Shown piece by piece: positions 1 to 6,606 of a DNA stretch of 10,795 bases (within the stretch, counting starts at the first letter, position 1; each line of letters opens with the position of its first letter). The DNA is from Acidimicrobiia bacterium (GTDB taxonomy: Bacteria; Actinomycetota; Acidimicrobiia; Spongiisociales; UBA5794): assembly GCA_013003515.1 (NCBI GenBank), contig JABDIW010000445.1, forward strand, positions 1-10,795. Reading direction: 5' to 3'. The notes beneath the pieces were generated by a model, which ran no database searches, had not been told where the DNA came from, and saw only the letters and a list, made by a program, of their open reading frames with translations. Both the position numbers and the translations under genes were made by a program.

Positions 1-1
1 T

Positions 2-1738
2 CAGCACCGAGCCGGACGACACTGCATCGCCTGGCTGGACGCGAAGCTCGACGATCTCACCATCGATCGGAGCCGAGATCTCGTTCTCCATCTTCATCGC
101 CTCGAGCACGCAGACGGCCTCCCCGGCTTTGACCGCGTTCCCGGCCTCGTGGTGGTAGTTCACGATGGTGCCCTGCATCGGCGCACGGATTACTCCGTCC
201 CCTTCGGCTCTGCTCGTGCCAGAATCGAGGCGGGGCGGTCGACGTCGGGGCGCGGCCCTACGGGTGCCTGCCGACTGCTGAGGCAGTGGCGGTGCCCACA
301 GCTTCACGACGAATCGCCGACCTCCGACCTCCACGGTGATGGATCGCTCGGTCAACTCCTCGTCCTCGGGAATGGCGGGAGCCGCCGGATGCTCGAGACC
401 TGACAGATCGAGGTGGTCCTCTACGAACTTGGTGTGATGCTCGCCCGCCACGAATGTCGGGTGATCGAGGATGACGAGATGCGCCGGGATGGTGGTCGCC
501 ACTCCTGTGATGGTGAACTCACGCAACGCCCTCCGGGCCCGGTCGATCGCCTCGGCACGGTCGGCGCCCCACACGATCAGCTTGGCGATGAGGTTGTCGT
601 AGTACTGGCTGACGGTGGAGCCGCCTCGCACGCCCGAATCGACCCGCACCCCGTACCCGCCGGGTTCGTGGTACTCGACGATGTCGCCGGGTGACGGGGC
701 GAAGTCGCGGCCGGGGTCCTCGGCATTGATCCGCATCTCGATCGCATGGCCGCGCGGCTCGGGAGTCTTCGTGATCGGGAGGGGCTGACCGGTGGCGACG
801 GAGAGCTGGGCGTGAACCAGGTCGATGCCGGTGACGATCTCGGTGATCGTGTGCTCCACCTGGAGCCGGGTGTTCATCTCGAGGAAGTAGAAGTCGCCGC
901 TCTCGTCGAGCAGGAACTCGACCGTTCCGGCGTTCTGGTATCCGGCGGCAGCGCCGATCGCCAGTGCCTTCTCGCCGAGGGTGATCCGCTGGTCGGCGGT
1001 CAAGCCCACCGCCGGTGTCTCCTCGATCAGCTTCTGGTGCCGGCGCTGCGCCGAGCAGTCGCGCTCGCCGAGGAAGACGCCGTTGCCCTGGGTGTCGAAC
1101 AGAACCTGGGCTTCGATGTGGCGGGTGTTCTGGAGGTATTTCTCGACGTACACCTCGGGGCTGGCGAACCAGGCTTCGGACTCGCGACGGGCCGACTCGT
1201 AGGCGTCATCGACGTCTGCTGGGTCGTGAACGATCTTGAGGCCCTTGCCACCACCACCGTGGGCGGCCTTGATGGCGAGCGGGTATCCGACCTCGTCGCC
1301 GATCCTGCGCACCTCGGACACCGCTGTGACCGGATCGATGCTGCCGGGGACGCCTTCGACCCCGGCTTCGGTGGCGGCCCGGCGCGATGCGATCTTGTCG
1401 CCCATCGTGGCGATGGCGTGAGGCGGTGGGCCGATCCAGATGAGATCGGCATCGATCACGGCCTGAGCGAAGTCGGCGTTCTCGGCGAGGAACCCGTACC
1501 CGGGATGAACCGCATCGGCTCCCGACTCGGCGGCGACCTCGATGATGCGGTCGATGTTGAGGTATGACTCGGCGGCGGGAGCCGGTCCGATGTTCCATGC
1601 CTCGTCGGCCAGATCGACGTGCACGGCGTCGCGGTCGAGCTCGGAGTAGACGGCAATCGTGCGCATGCCACGCTCGGCGACTGCCCGGATGATTCGAACT
1701 GCGATCTCGCCGCGATTGGCGATGAGGACGGACTCCAT
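2..1738 (-). CDS. accA: Acyl-CoA carboxylase alpha subunit: biotin carboxylase fused to biotin carrier domain (3' end cut by window edge)
   Basis: This subunit carboxylates biotin with ATP and bicarbonate and carries the carboxybiotin to the beta subunit, forming malonyl-, methylmalonyl- or longer acyl-CoA products in the cytoplasm. The frame is open from ATG at 1738 to the left edge (579 residues). It starts MESVLIANRGEIA, the usual biotin carboxylase N-terminus. The ATP-grasp glycine loop HGGGGKG is at about 160-166. The catalytic stretch EMNTRLQVEH (E287, N289, R291) follows, and the C-terminal carrier domain has the biotinylation motif EAMKMEN with K549 as the acceptor. The linker before the carrier is rich in Pro and Arg (about 482-507). 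Only a few residues should be missing, because the biotin lysine normally lies about 35 residues from the end. The ATG is 10 bases behind the beta-subunit stop, without a clear Shine-Dalgarno sequence, so translational coupling is likely. The acyl-CoA preferred cannot be read from this subunit. Confidence 0.97.
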   Translation of the reverse strand, partial: MESVLIANRGEIAVRIIRAVAERGMRTIAVYSELDRDAVHVDLADEAWNIGPAPAAESYLNIDRIIEVAAESGADAVHPGYGFLAENADFAQAVIDADLIWIGPPPHAIATMGDKIASRRAATEAGVEGVPGSIDPVTAVSEVRRIGDEVGYPLAIKAAHGGGGKGLKIVHDPADVDDAYESARRESEAWFASPEVYVEKYLQNTRHIEAQVLFDTQGNGVFLGERDCSAQRRHQKLIEETPAVGLTADQRITLGEKALAIGAAAGYQNAGTVEFLLDESGDFYFLEMNTRLQVEHTITEIVTGIDLVHAQLSVATGQPLPITKTPEPRGHAIEMRINAEDPGRDFAPSPGDIVEYHEPGGYGVRVDSGVRGGSTVSQYYDNLIAKLIVWGADRAEAIDRARRALREFTITGVATTIPAHLVILDHPTFVAGEHHTKFVEDHLDLSGLEHPAAPAIPEDEELTERSITVEVGGRRFVVKLWAPPLPQQSAGTRRAAPRRRPPRLDSGTSRAEGDGVIRAPMQGTIVNYHHEAGNAVKAGEAVCVLEAMKMENEISAPIDGEIVELRVQPGDAVSSGSVL

Positions 1739-1748
1739 GGGGGGCAGC

Positions 1749-3296
1749 CTAGAGGGGGATGTTGCCGTGCTTCTTGGGCGCCATGCCCTCACGCTTGGTC
1801 CGCAGCATCTCGAGGGTGCGGATCAGGCGGGGCCGCGTCTCGCGGGGCTCGATGACATCATCGACGAGGCCCCGCTCGGCGGCCATGTACGGGTTGTTGA
1901 ATCGCTCTTCATAGTCGGCGATCAACTCGGCACGCTTCGCTTCGGGATCGTCGGAGTCGGCGATCTCGCGACGGTGGATCACGTTGACTGCGCCCTGGGC
2001 TCCCATGACCGCGATCTCGGCGGTGGGCCAGGCATACACCATGTCGGCGCGGAGGCTCCGTGAGTTCATCACCACGTAGGCGCCGCCGTACGCCTTTCTG
2101 GTGATGACCGAGACCTTGGGCACGGTGGCCTCGGCGTAGGCGTAGAGCAGCTTGGCTCCGTGCCGGATGATGCCGCTGTGCTCCTGGTCCACGCCGGGAA
2201 GGAACCCCGGGACATCGACGAAGGTGATGAGCGGGATGTTGAAGGCATCGCAGAATCTGATGAACCTGGCCGCCTTCTCGGATGCCTTGATGTCGAGAGT
2301 CCCCGCCAGCGACGCCGGCTGGTTGCCGATGATGCCTACGGAGTAACCGTCGAGGCGGGCCAGGCCTACCACGATGTTGGGGGCGAACTCGGCGTGGACC
2401 TGATAGAAGTCGGCGTCGTCGACGATCTCTTCGACCAGGGCAACCATGTCGTACGGCTGGTTCGGTGAGGAGGGGACGAGGTCGGTGAGACGCTCCGACA
2501 TCCGGTCTGGCTGATCGAGAGGTGTGAAGTACGGCGGGACCTCCATGTTGTTGGAGGGCAGGAACGACAGCAGGTACCGAACCTGTTCCATGGCGTCACG
2601 GTCGTCGGCGGCGACGAAGTGGGTGACGCCCGACGATCCGGCGTGAGCATGGGCTCCGCCCAGCTCGTCGAAGGTGACCTCCTCGCCGGTCACTGCCTTG
2701 ATCACGTCGGGCCCGGTGATGAACAGATGGGCGGTCTCCTCGACCTGGTACACGAAGTCGGTGATCGCCGGCGAGTACACGGCGCCGCCGGCACATGGGC
2801 CCATGATGACCGAGATCTGGGGGATGAGGCCCGAGGCGCGGACGTTGCGCTCGAAGATGCGGCCGTAGCCGTCGAGGGCAGCGACGCCTTCCTGGATCCT
2901 CGCTCCGCCCGAGTCCTTGAGGCCCACGAGCGGCGCTCCGGTGTCCATGGCCAGATCCATCACTTTGCAGATCTTGTCGGCCACGACCTCGCTGAGGCTC
3001 CCTCCGTAGGCGGTGAAATCCTCGGCGAAGAGGAAGACGGTGCGACCGTCGACCGTGCCCCATCCGGTGACGACGGCATCGCCGAGCGGTCGGTGGTTCT
3101 CCAGACCGAGGCCACGGGCGTCGTGGCGGGCGAGCATGTCGAGCTCCTGGAACGAGCCCTTGTCGATGAGCAGGTCGACGCGCTCTCTGGCAGTGAGCTT
3201 GCCGCGATCGTGCTGACGGTCGGCGGCGCGCTCGGACGCCGGAGCCAGCGCCTCCGCCTTGAGCTCTCGCAGTTGTTCTATCCGGTCGTCGTTCAC
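1749..3296 (-). CDS. pccB: Acyl-CoA carboxylase carboxyltransferase beta subunit (PccB/AccD family)
   Basis: The 515-residue protein transfers CO2 from carboxybiotin to an acyl-CoA; the family forms a cytoplasmic hexamer with the alpha subunit encoded just downstream. Both crotonase-like halves are present. The N-terminal half has LKDSGGARIQEG (126-137) and the oxyanion-hole stretch GPCAGGAVYSPA (166-177). The C-terminal half has FVDVPGFLPG (359-368) and KAYGGAYVVM (401-410). The length matches the family. The chosen start is GTG at 3296, giving VNDDRIEQLRELK; a GAGG sequence (3303-3306) lies 6 bases upstream. The frame stays open upstream to 4061, but those 255 codons are antisense to the biotin ligase gene and show no family similarity. 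The residue matching the specificity-setting Asp422 of Streptomyces PccB is Val408, so propionyl-CoA preference is uncertain. No small epsilon subunit gene is seen between the two subunits. Confidence 0.96.
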   Translation of the reverse strand: MNDDRIEQLRELKAEALAPASERAADRQHDRGKLTARERVDLLIDKGSFQELDMLARHDARGLGLENHRPLGDAVVTGWGTVDGRTVFLFAEDFTAYGGSLSEVVADKICKVMDLAMDTGAPLVGLKDSGGARIQEGVAALDGYGRIFERNVRASGLIPQISVIMGPCAGGAVYSPAITDFVYQVEETAHLFITGPDVIKAVTGEEVTFDELGGAHAHAGSSGVTHFVAADDRDAMEQVRYLLSFLPSNNMEVPPYFTPLDQPDRMSERLTDLVPSSPNQPYDMVALVEEIVDDADFYQVHAEFAPNIVVGLARLDGYSVGIIGNQPASLAGTLDIKASEKAARFIRFCDAFNIPLITFVDVPGFLPGVDQEHSGIIRHGAKLLYAYAEATVPKVSVITRKAYGGAYVVMNSRSLRADMVYAWPTAEIAVMGAQGAVNVIHRREIADSDDPEAKRAELIADYEERFNNPYMAAERGLVDDVIEPRETRPRLIRTLEMLRTKREGMAPKKHGNIPL

Positions 3297-3302
3297 TGGT
3301 GT

Positions 3303-3306
3303 CCTC
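3303..3306 (-). promoter_or_regulatory. Ribosome binding site deciding the carboxyltransferase start
   Basis: Read on the minus strand, GAGG lies 6 bases upstream of the GTG at 3296. This supports GTG 3296 as the start rather than any codon further upstream in the same long open frame. It is one of the few convincing Shine-Dalgarno sequences in the window. Confidence 0.6.
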
Positions 3307-3321
3307 GCGCCCGCTGGGGGT

Positions 3322-3350
3322 TTGACTCCGTGCTGGTGCTCTTGGATACA
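3322..3350 (+). promoter_or_regulatory. Candidate sigma-70-type promoter for the biotin ligase gene
   Basis: TTGACT (3322-3327, five of six bases matching the TTGACA -35 consensus) is followed after exactly 17 bases by GATACA (3345-3350), a weak -10 box matching three of six. It lies in the 108-base gap between the divergent carboxylase and ligase genes. Transcription would start near 3357, leaving a leader of about 48 bases. The -10 part overlaps an inverted repeat at 3345-3357. The assignment rests on sequence match only. Confidence 0.35.
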
Positions 3351-3357
3351 GGGTATC
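3345..3357. repeat. Inverted repeat GATAC-N3-GTATC in the divergent carboxylase/ligase promoter region
   Basis: GATAC (3345-3349) and GTATC (3353-3357) form a perfect 5-3-5 inverted repeat around AGG. It sits between the two divergent biotin-related genes and overlaps the candidate -10 of the ligase promoter, so it could be an operator for a dimeric regulator. A chance palindrome of this size is possible, and the regulator cannot be named from sequence. Confidence 0.35.
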
Positions 3358-3404
3358 GACAGACGGGCGTTCGTGGGAGCGGGCGACGCGCCAGGATGGA
3401 GTCC

Positions 3405-4076
3405 ATGATCACGGTTCATCTCGACGAGGTCGCGTCCACCCAGGATGAGGCGCGAGACAGGTGGGTGTCGGAGCCCACCCTGGTCACGGCAACCCGGCAG
3501 CGCTCGGGCCGGGGGCGGAGTGGGGTCGGATGGCAGAACGCCCCACGGGCAGTGGCGGCCTCGCTGGCGTTCTCGGTTGCCGGATGGAGTGCCGAGACTC
3601 GACCCGTTCTGACCCTCGTTGCCGGCCTCGCCATGATCGACACCATCGACGGGCTCGAGCTCAAGTGGCCCAACGACCTTCTCCGCGGCGACTCCAAGTC
3701 CGGAGGCATCCTCACCGAGGCTCTCGATGAGGTCGTGGTTGTCGGTGTCGGCGTCAACCTGTGGTGGCCGGATCCGCCGGAGGGCATCGTCGGCGTGTAC
3801 GACGTCGACCCTGGCGACGCCGCGGTCAGGTCGGTGCCCGAGCAGTGGGCCCGGAAGCTGGTCGAGGCGGTGGCCGCTGGTCCCGGTGACTGGGGTCGGG
3901 ATCGCTATCGCGAGGCTTGTGCGACCCTCGGTGAACGGGTCACGTGGGAGGGCGCGCCGGGGCCGGGAGAGGGTGTGGCCGTCGACATCGGTCGTGACGG
4001 AGCCCTGCTCGTCGATACAGACCAGGGGATGGTCGAGCTGCGGTCGGGGGCCGTGACCCACGTCCGCACCGTCTGA
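3405..4076 (+). CDS. birA: Biotin-[acetyl-CoA-carboxylase] protein ligase, without DNA-binding domain
   Basis: This enzyme makes biotinyl-AMP from biotin and ATP and attaches biotin to the carrier lysine, here most plausibly K549 of the neighbouring alpha subunit. Counting from ATG 3405 the protein has 223 residues. It shows all the ligase signatures: STQDEA at 11-16, the biotinyl-AMP loop SGRGRSGVGW at 34-43, KWPND at 87-91, SGGILTE at 99-105 and GVGVNL at 114-119. A small SH3-like C-terminal domain follows from about 175. It lacks the N-terminal helix-turn-helix of E. coli BirA, so it should be a ligase only and not a repressor. An ATG at 3396 in the same frame would add three residues. I prefer 3405 because MITVHLDEVAST resembles typical ligase N-termini, although GGAG is only 3 bases away. 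The gene is divergent from the carboxylase genes and convergent with the prepilin gene 3 bases downstream. Confidence 0.94.
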   Translation: MITVHLDEVASTQDEARDRWVSEPTLVTATRQRSGRGRSGVGWQNAPRAVAASLAFSVAGWSAETRPVLTLVAGLAMIDTIDGLELKWPNDLLRGDSKSGGILTEALDEVVVVGVGVNLWWPDPPEGIVGVYDVDPGDAAVRSVPEQWARKLVEAVAAGPGDWGRDRYREACATLGERVTWEGAPGPGEGVAVDIGRDGALLVDTDQGMVELRSGAVTHVRTV

Positions 4077-4097
4077 GGGCTACGAGCCCCAGGGCTC
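4077..4097. terminator. Overlapping hairpins at a convergent gene junction, possible bidirectional terminator
   Basis: Three alternating arms are present: GGGCT (4077-4081), AGCCC (4085-4089) and GGGCTC (4092-4097). The middle arm can pair with either neighbour, giving two mutually exclusive GC-rich hairpins. They begin right after the biotin ligase stop and cover the end of the convergent prepilin gene. No T-run follows on either strand, so any terminator function would be of the tail-less type proposed for actinobacteria. Confidence is low. Confidence 0.3.
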
Positions 4098-4511
4098 AGA
4101 GACGAGGTCGGCAGCTGTTGGGCAGGAAGCCGGCAGTGTCGTGAAGTTGGCTGTCAACAGGGTGGCTCCGCCATCGGGGGTCGACTCCCACAGGCCGGTC
4201 CATGTCGAGTCACCGTTGTCGGACCACACGCAGATCTCGTCCGCAGCTGACAGCATGATCGCCGGCCGATCCTCCGGATCCAGAGAAATGGAGTCGACCA
4301 CGACCTGTTCGAGTGTGGTGAGTTTCCCGTCCGCCTGGGCGTTCTCGAGGATCGCCGATCGCGTCTCGACATCGTTGCCGACGTCGGTGGCGCGCTCGCG
4401 GAATCCAATGAACGTCACGAGTGAGATCACGACGAGCAGGCCAATGATGAACATCACCATGATCAATTCGATCATGGTGAAGCCCTCGTCATGGCGAAGT
4501 GGCTTGACCAT
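4080..4511 (-). CDS. Type IV prepilin-like protein with N-terminal methylation motif
   Basis: The 143-residue protein has a short charged leader (MVKPLRHDEG), then the prepilin cleavage and methylation motif G10|FTMIE with the conserved Glu at +5 (E15). A hydrophobic helix runs to about residue 36 and continues into the polar helix GFRERATDVG. The C-terminal part is a small acidic and Ser/Thr-rich globular region with two cysteines (C94, C130) that could form a disulfide, as in many pilins. By family rules it would be cut by a prepilin peptidase and assembled into a pilus-like fibre or a competence or secretion pseudopilus. No prepilin peptidase, assembly ATPase or platform gene is in the window, so it is an orphan here and its machinery must lie elsewhere. 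The upstream gap shows no strong ribosome binding site. It may be a minor pilin rather than the major one; the sequence does not decide. Confidence 0.85.
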   Translation of the reverse strand: MVKPLRHDEGFTMIELIMVMFIIGLLVVISLVTFIGFRERATDVGNDVETRSAILENAQADGKLTTLEQVVVDSISLDPEDRPAIMLSAADEICVWSDNGDSTWTGLWESTPDGGATLLTANFTTLPASCPTAADLVSEPWGS

Positions 4512-4586
4512 GGCAACGTCTATCGGCCGGCTCCGGTGCCCGGTTTACCGACTTCTGGGAACGCGGGATCGCTGGTGAACGGCAGC

Positions 4587-4592
4587 TAGCCT
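4587..4592 (+). promoter_or_regulatory. -10 box TAGCCT of a probable leaderless promoter
   Basis: TAGCCT fits the actinobacterial TANNNT -10 pattern and lies exactly 7 bases before the ATG at 4600. Transcription would therefore start at or next to the start codon. There is no Shine-Dalgarno sequence and no recognisable -35 box. Confidence 0.5.
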
Positions 4593-4599
4593 CCGCGCG

Positions 4600-5208
4600 A
4601 TGAGCGTTCTGCCCTGGGAAGGCACTGTTCCCATTCTGTTCGCCAGGACTCGTGTCGCCGTGGGTCCTCGCATCCACGATGCGTACCTGACGCGGCCCGA
4701 TCTCGCGGGTTCCTGGCCGACGATCGTTCTCGTCGCTGGAGACCCAACGGCGTCGACGCGTGCCTTCGCCCGTCGTCTCGCCCGGCACGGTGTGGCTGTC
4801 GTGGTGCCCCTCGACGGATCGCCCCGCACCCTTGACGACGTGGCGTCGTTCATCACCAATCCAGCCGCCGATTGGTCTTCGGCCGAGCACGGATTCGGGA
4901 TCCTGGGCATGGGCGACTGTCCGGATCGGGACTTCCGTCGTGCCCAAGCAGTCGCCCTCATCGGCTGTCCCCTCCCTCGGGTGAGCGGACCGGTCCTTGC
5001 CTTGTACGGGGACGACGACCCGGCTGCCGACCAGGTCGAAGAGCTGCGGACGGCGTTGCCTCAGGCCGAAGTGGTGCTCTACGGCGGCCTGGGTGCCGGA
5101 TTCCACGACGATGCGGCCCCCGGGTTCGATCACGCTGCGTCTGAAGACGCCGTGGAGCGCCTCGTCGAGTTCTTTGGCGCGACGCTGCCCGACGCTCCCG
5201 TCACCTGA
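4600..5208 (+). CDS. Dienelactone hydrolase-like alpha/beta fold protein with missing catalytic residues
   Basis: The 202-residue protein follows the dienelactone hydrolase layout. IHDAYLTRPD (25-34) resembles the family's early beta strands, and TIVLVAGD (41-48) is the strand before the oxyanion loop. VLALYGDDDP (132-141) contains the family Asp (D140), and GAGFHDDAAPGFDHAASEDA (165-184) matches the C-terminal region. Two of the three catalytic positions appear lost. The nucleophile elbow, normally G-x-C-x-G, reads GMGDC (103-107) with Gly105 at the cysteine position. The His of the usual GAGH motif aligns with Ala166. At 202 residues it is also shorter than the usual 230-250. It is probably not a classical hydrolase and could be a binding protein or have a shifted active site using C107 or H169. 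The gene starts with no ribosome binding site, 7 bases behind TAGCCT. Its stop abuts the stop of the convergent transporter gene. Confidence 0.82.
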   Translation: MSVLPWEGTVPILFARTRVAVGPRIHDAYLTRPDLAGSWPTIVLVAGDPTASTRAFARRLARHGVAVVVPLDGSPRTLDDVASFITNPAADWSSAEHGFGILGMGDCPDRDFRRAQAVALIGCPLPRVSGPVLALYGDDDPAADQVEELRTALPQAEVVLYGGLGAGFHDDAAPGFDHAASEDAVERLVEFFGATLPDAPVT

Positions 5209-6606
5209 TCAGGTCTCGGCGCGGTCTGCGAGGGTTGCCCTCACATCGGCGATGTCGGTTCCCGACGTCTCGGCGGCCCGCCAGTAGCAGTAGCCGGTCG
5301 GCAGGAAGAACACCTGGAACACCGCCAGCCCTGTCGCCCAGTTCCACGGTGGTGGCAGCGCCGAGCTGAGGCCGGCAGCGGTGGGGCCGGTGAGGCCGTT
5401 TCCGATCGCCCGGCCCACCCCGTTGGTCAGATTGCCGAGCCCGAAGACGGTTCCCCGGTGCTCAGGAAGGTTGACGTCCGAGATGAGGGCAAACCAGTTC
5501 GGCGAGTCGGCCGACGTCAACGCGATCGCCAGGATGGCTGCGATGAAGGCAGTCGCCGCCCACGGATTGGTGACCAATTCCCTCAAGACCTCGGGGATCA
5601 GCTGAGCGGTGCCGGCGCCTTCGGTGACGTCGAGCCCCCGGAGTGGCACGAAGAAGAAGACCATGAAGAAGGGGATCGCACCGAGGATCCCGGCCGCCGA
5701 CAGCATCGCTCGACCCCGGGTCGTTCGTCGCTGGAGTCGATCACCGATGTGGCCGGCGAGGATCGACATCAACGCTCCCACCTGGAAGACGGCGACGAAG
5801 ATCCCTCCGACCTTGGTGGCGGTCGGCTCGCCATACCCGGCCGCTTCCACCTTGGTCTGGTACAGCAGGGTGGCCCAGATCAGCGAGCCGTATGCGAACT
5901 GAGCCGTGAACCCCTGCAGGATGAGCCACCGGTTGGTGGGTCGACGCAGCAGGCTGGGTATCTGTGACCGATCGATGACATGCTCGTCTCCGATCTCGGT
6001 TCCCTCCAGTTCCGGCTCACGAAAACCTCGCGGCGGATTGAAGGCCGGCACGTACAGCACCGCACACGCGATTCCGGCGATGGCGACGACCATGAGAGGT
6101 CTCCGGAAGTCCCCCGCACCGAGCTGGGATGCGACGAGCCCCCCGACCAGCGTTCCCACACCCTGGGAGATACCCCAAAAGCTCATCACCAGGCCGCGAC
6201 GGCCGGGCCGGATCAAGTCCGACACGACTGAGAACCCCACGGACGCGATCGAGCCCAGCCCCACGGCGGTGATGGCCTGGAAGCCGAAGAGGGCTGCGTA
6301 GGAGCCGGCTGTCGCCGACAGCGCGGTTCCGGCCGCCCAGACGATGGTCCCGGCCAGCAACAGGGTCTTTCTGTTGGAGCGGTCGCCCTGGAACCCCCAG
6401 ACCACTGCGGTGAGCGCAGTCACCAGCACCACGGTGGCCGTCATGAAGCCGAGTGCGACCTCGCTGACCCCGAGATCCGCCGACACCGGGAGGATCATCG
6501 CCGGGATCATTGCCAGAGCCGTGTTGTCCAGGGAGGCAAGGGCAATGAATACGACCACCGTGTAGACGATGTGTCGGTTCCCGCCCCACCAGGTCGGCCG
6601 GGTCAC
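5209..6606 (-). CDS. Major facilitator superfamily (MFS) transporter
   Basis: This is an inner-membrane secondary transporter of 465 residues with about 12 hydrophobic segments, for example near 14-37, 48-70, 81-98, 102-127, 139-161, 170-188, 265-285, 302-320 and 423-441. The MFS loop signature occurs in both halves: GFQGDRSNRK (71-80) between helices 2 and 3, and GHIGDRLQRR (285-294) in the second half. A longer cytoplasmic linker (about 190-225) separates the halves. The substrate cannot be predicted. ADSPNWFALISDVNLPEHRG (366-385) is a distinctive late segment that could help place the subfamily. The start is GTG at 6606, overlapping the upstream gene's TGA by four bases (GTGA), which implies translational coupling. 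The frame is open further upstream, but that part is only antisense or alternate-frame extension. It ends in stop codons abutting the convergent hydrolase-like gene. Confidence 0.92.
   Translation of the reverse strand: MTRPTWWGGNRHIVYTVVVFIALASLDNTALAMIPAMILPVSADLGVSEVALGFMTATVVLVTALTAVVWGFQGDRSNRKTLLLAGTIVWAAGTALSATAGSYAALFGFQAITAVGLGSIASVGFSVVSDLIRPGRRGLVMSFWGISQGVGTLVGGLVASQLGAGDFRRPLMVVAIAGIACAVLYVPAFNPPRGFREPELEGTEIGDEHVIDRSQIPSLLRRPTNRWLILQGFTAQFAYGSLIWATLLYQTKVEAAGYGEPTATKVGGIFVAVFQVGALMSILAGHIGDRLQRRTTRGRAMLSAAGILGAIPFFMVFFFVPLRGLDVTEGAGTAQLIPEVLRELVTNPWAATAFIAAILAIALTSADSPNWFALISDVNLPEHRGTVFGLGNLTNGVGRAIGNGLTGPTAAGLSSALPPPWNWATGLAVFQVFFLPTGYCYWRAAETSGTDIADVRATLADRAET

Noticed and set aside
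746..1567. Plus-strand open frame of 273 codons
   Set aside because: It lies antisense to the biotin carboxylase gene, whose motifs are unambiguous; GC-rich codon bias creates long shadow frames.
3297..4061. Upstream extension of the carboxyltransferase frame by 255 codons
   Set aside because: It is antisense to the well-supported biotin ligase gene, shows no carboxyltransferase similarity, and GTG 3296 has a good ribosome binding site.
4489..5133. Minus-strand open frame of 214 codons opposite the hydrolase-like gene
   Set aside because: No recognisable motif and a low-complexity Arg/Gly/Asp-rich composition; the plus-strand frame has family motifs and a promoter.
5203..5214. Perfect 12-base palindrome ACCTGATCAGGT as a terminator or operator
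   Set aside because: It has no loop space for a stable hairpin and is produced largely by two abutting TGA stops; recorded only as part of the compact junction.
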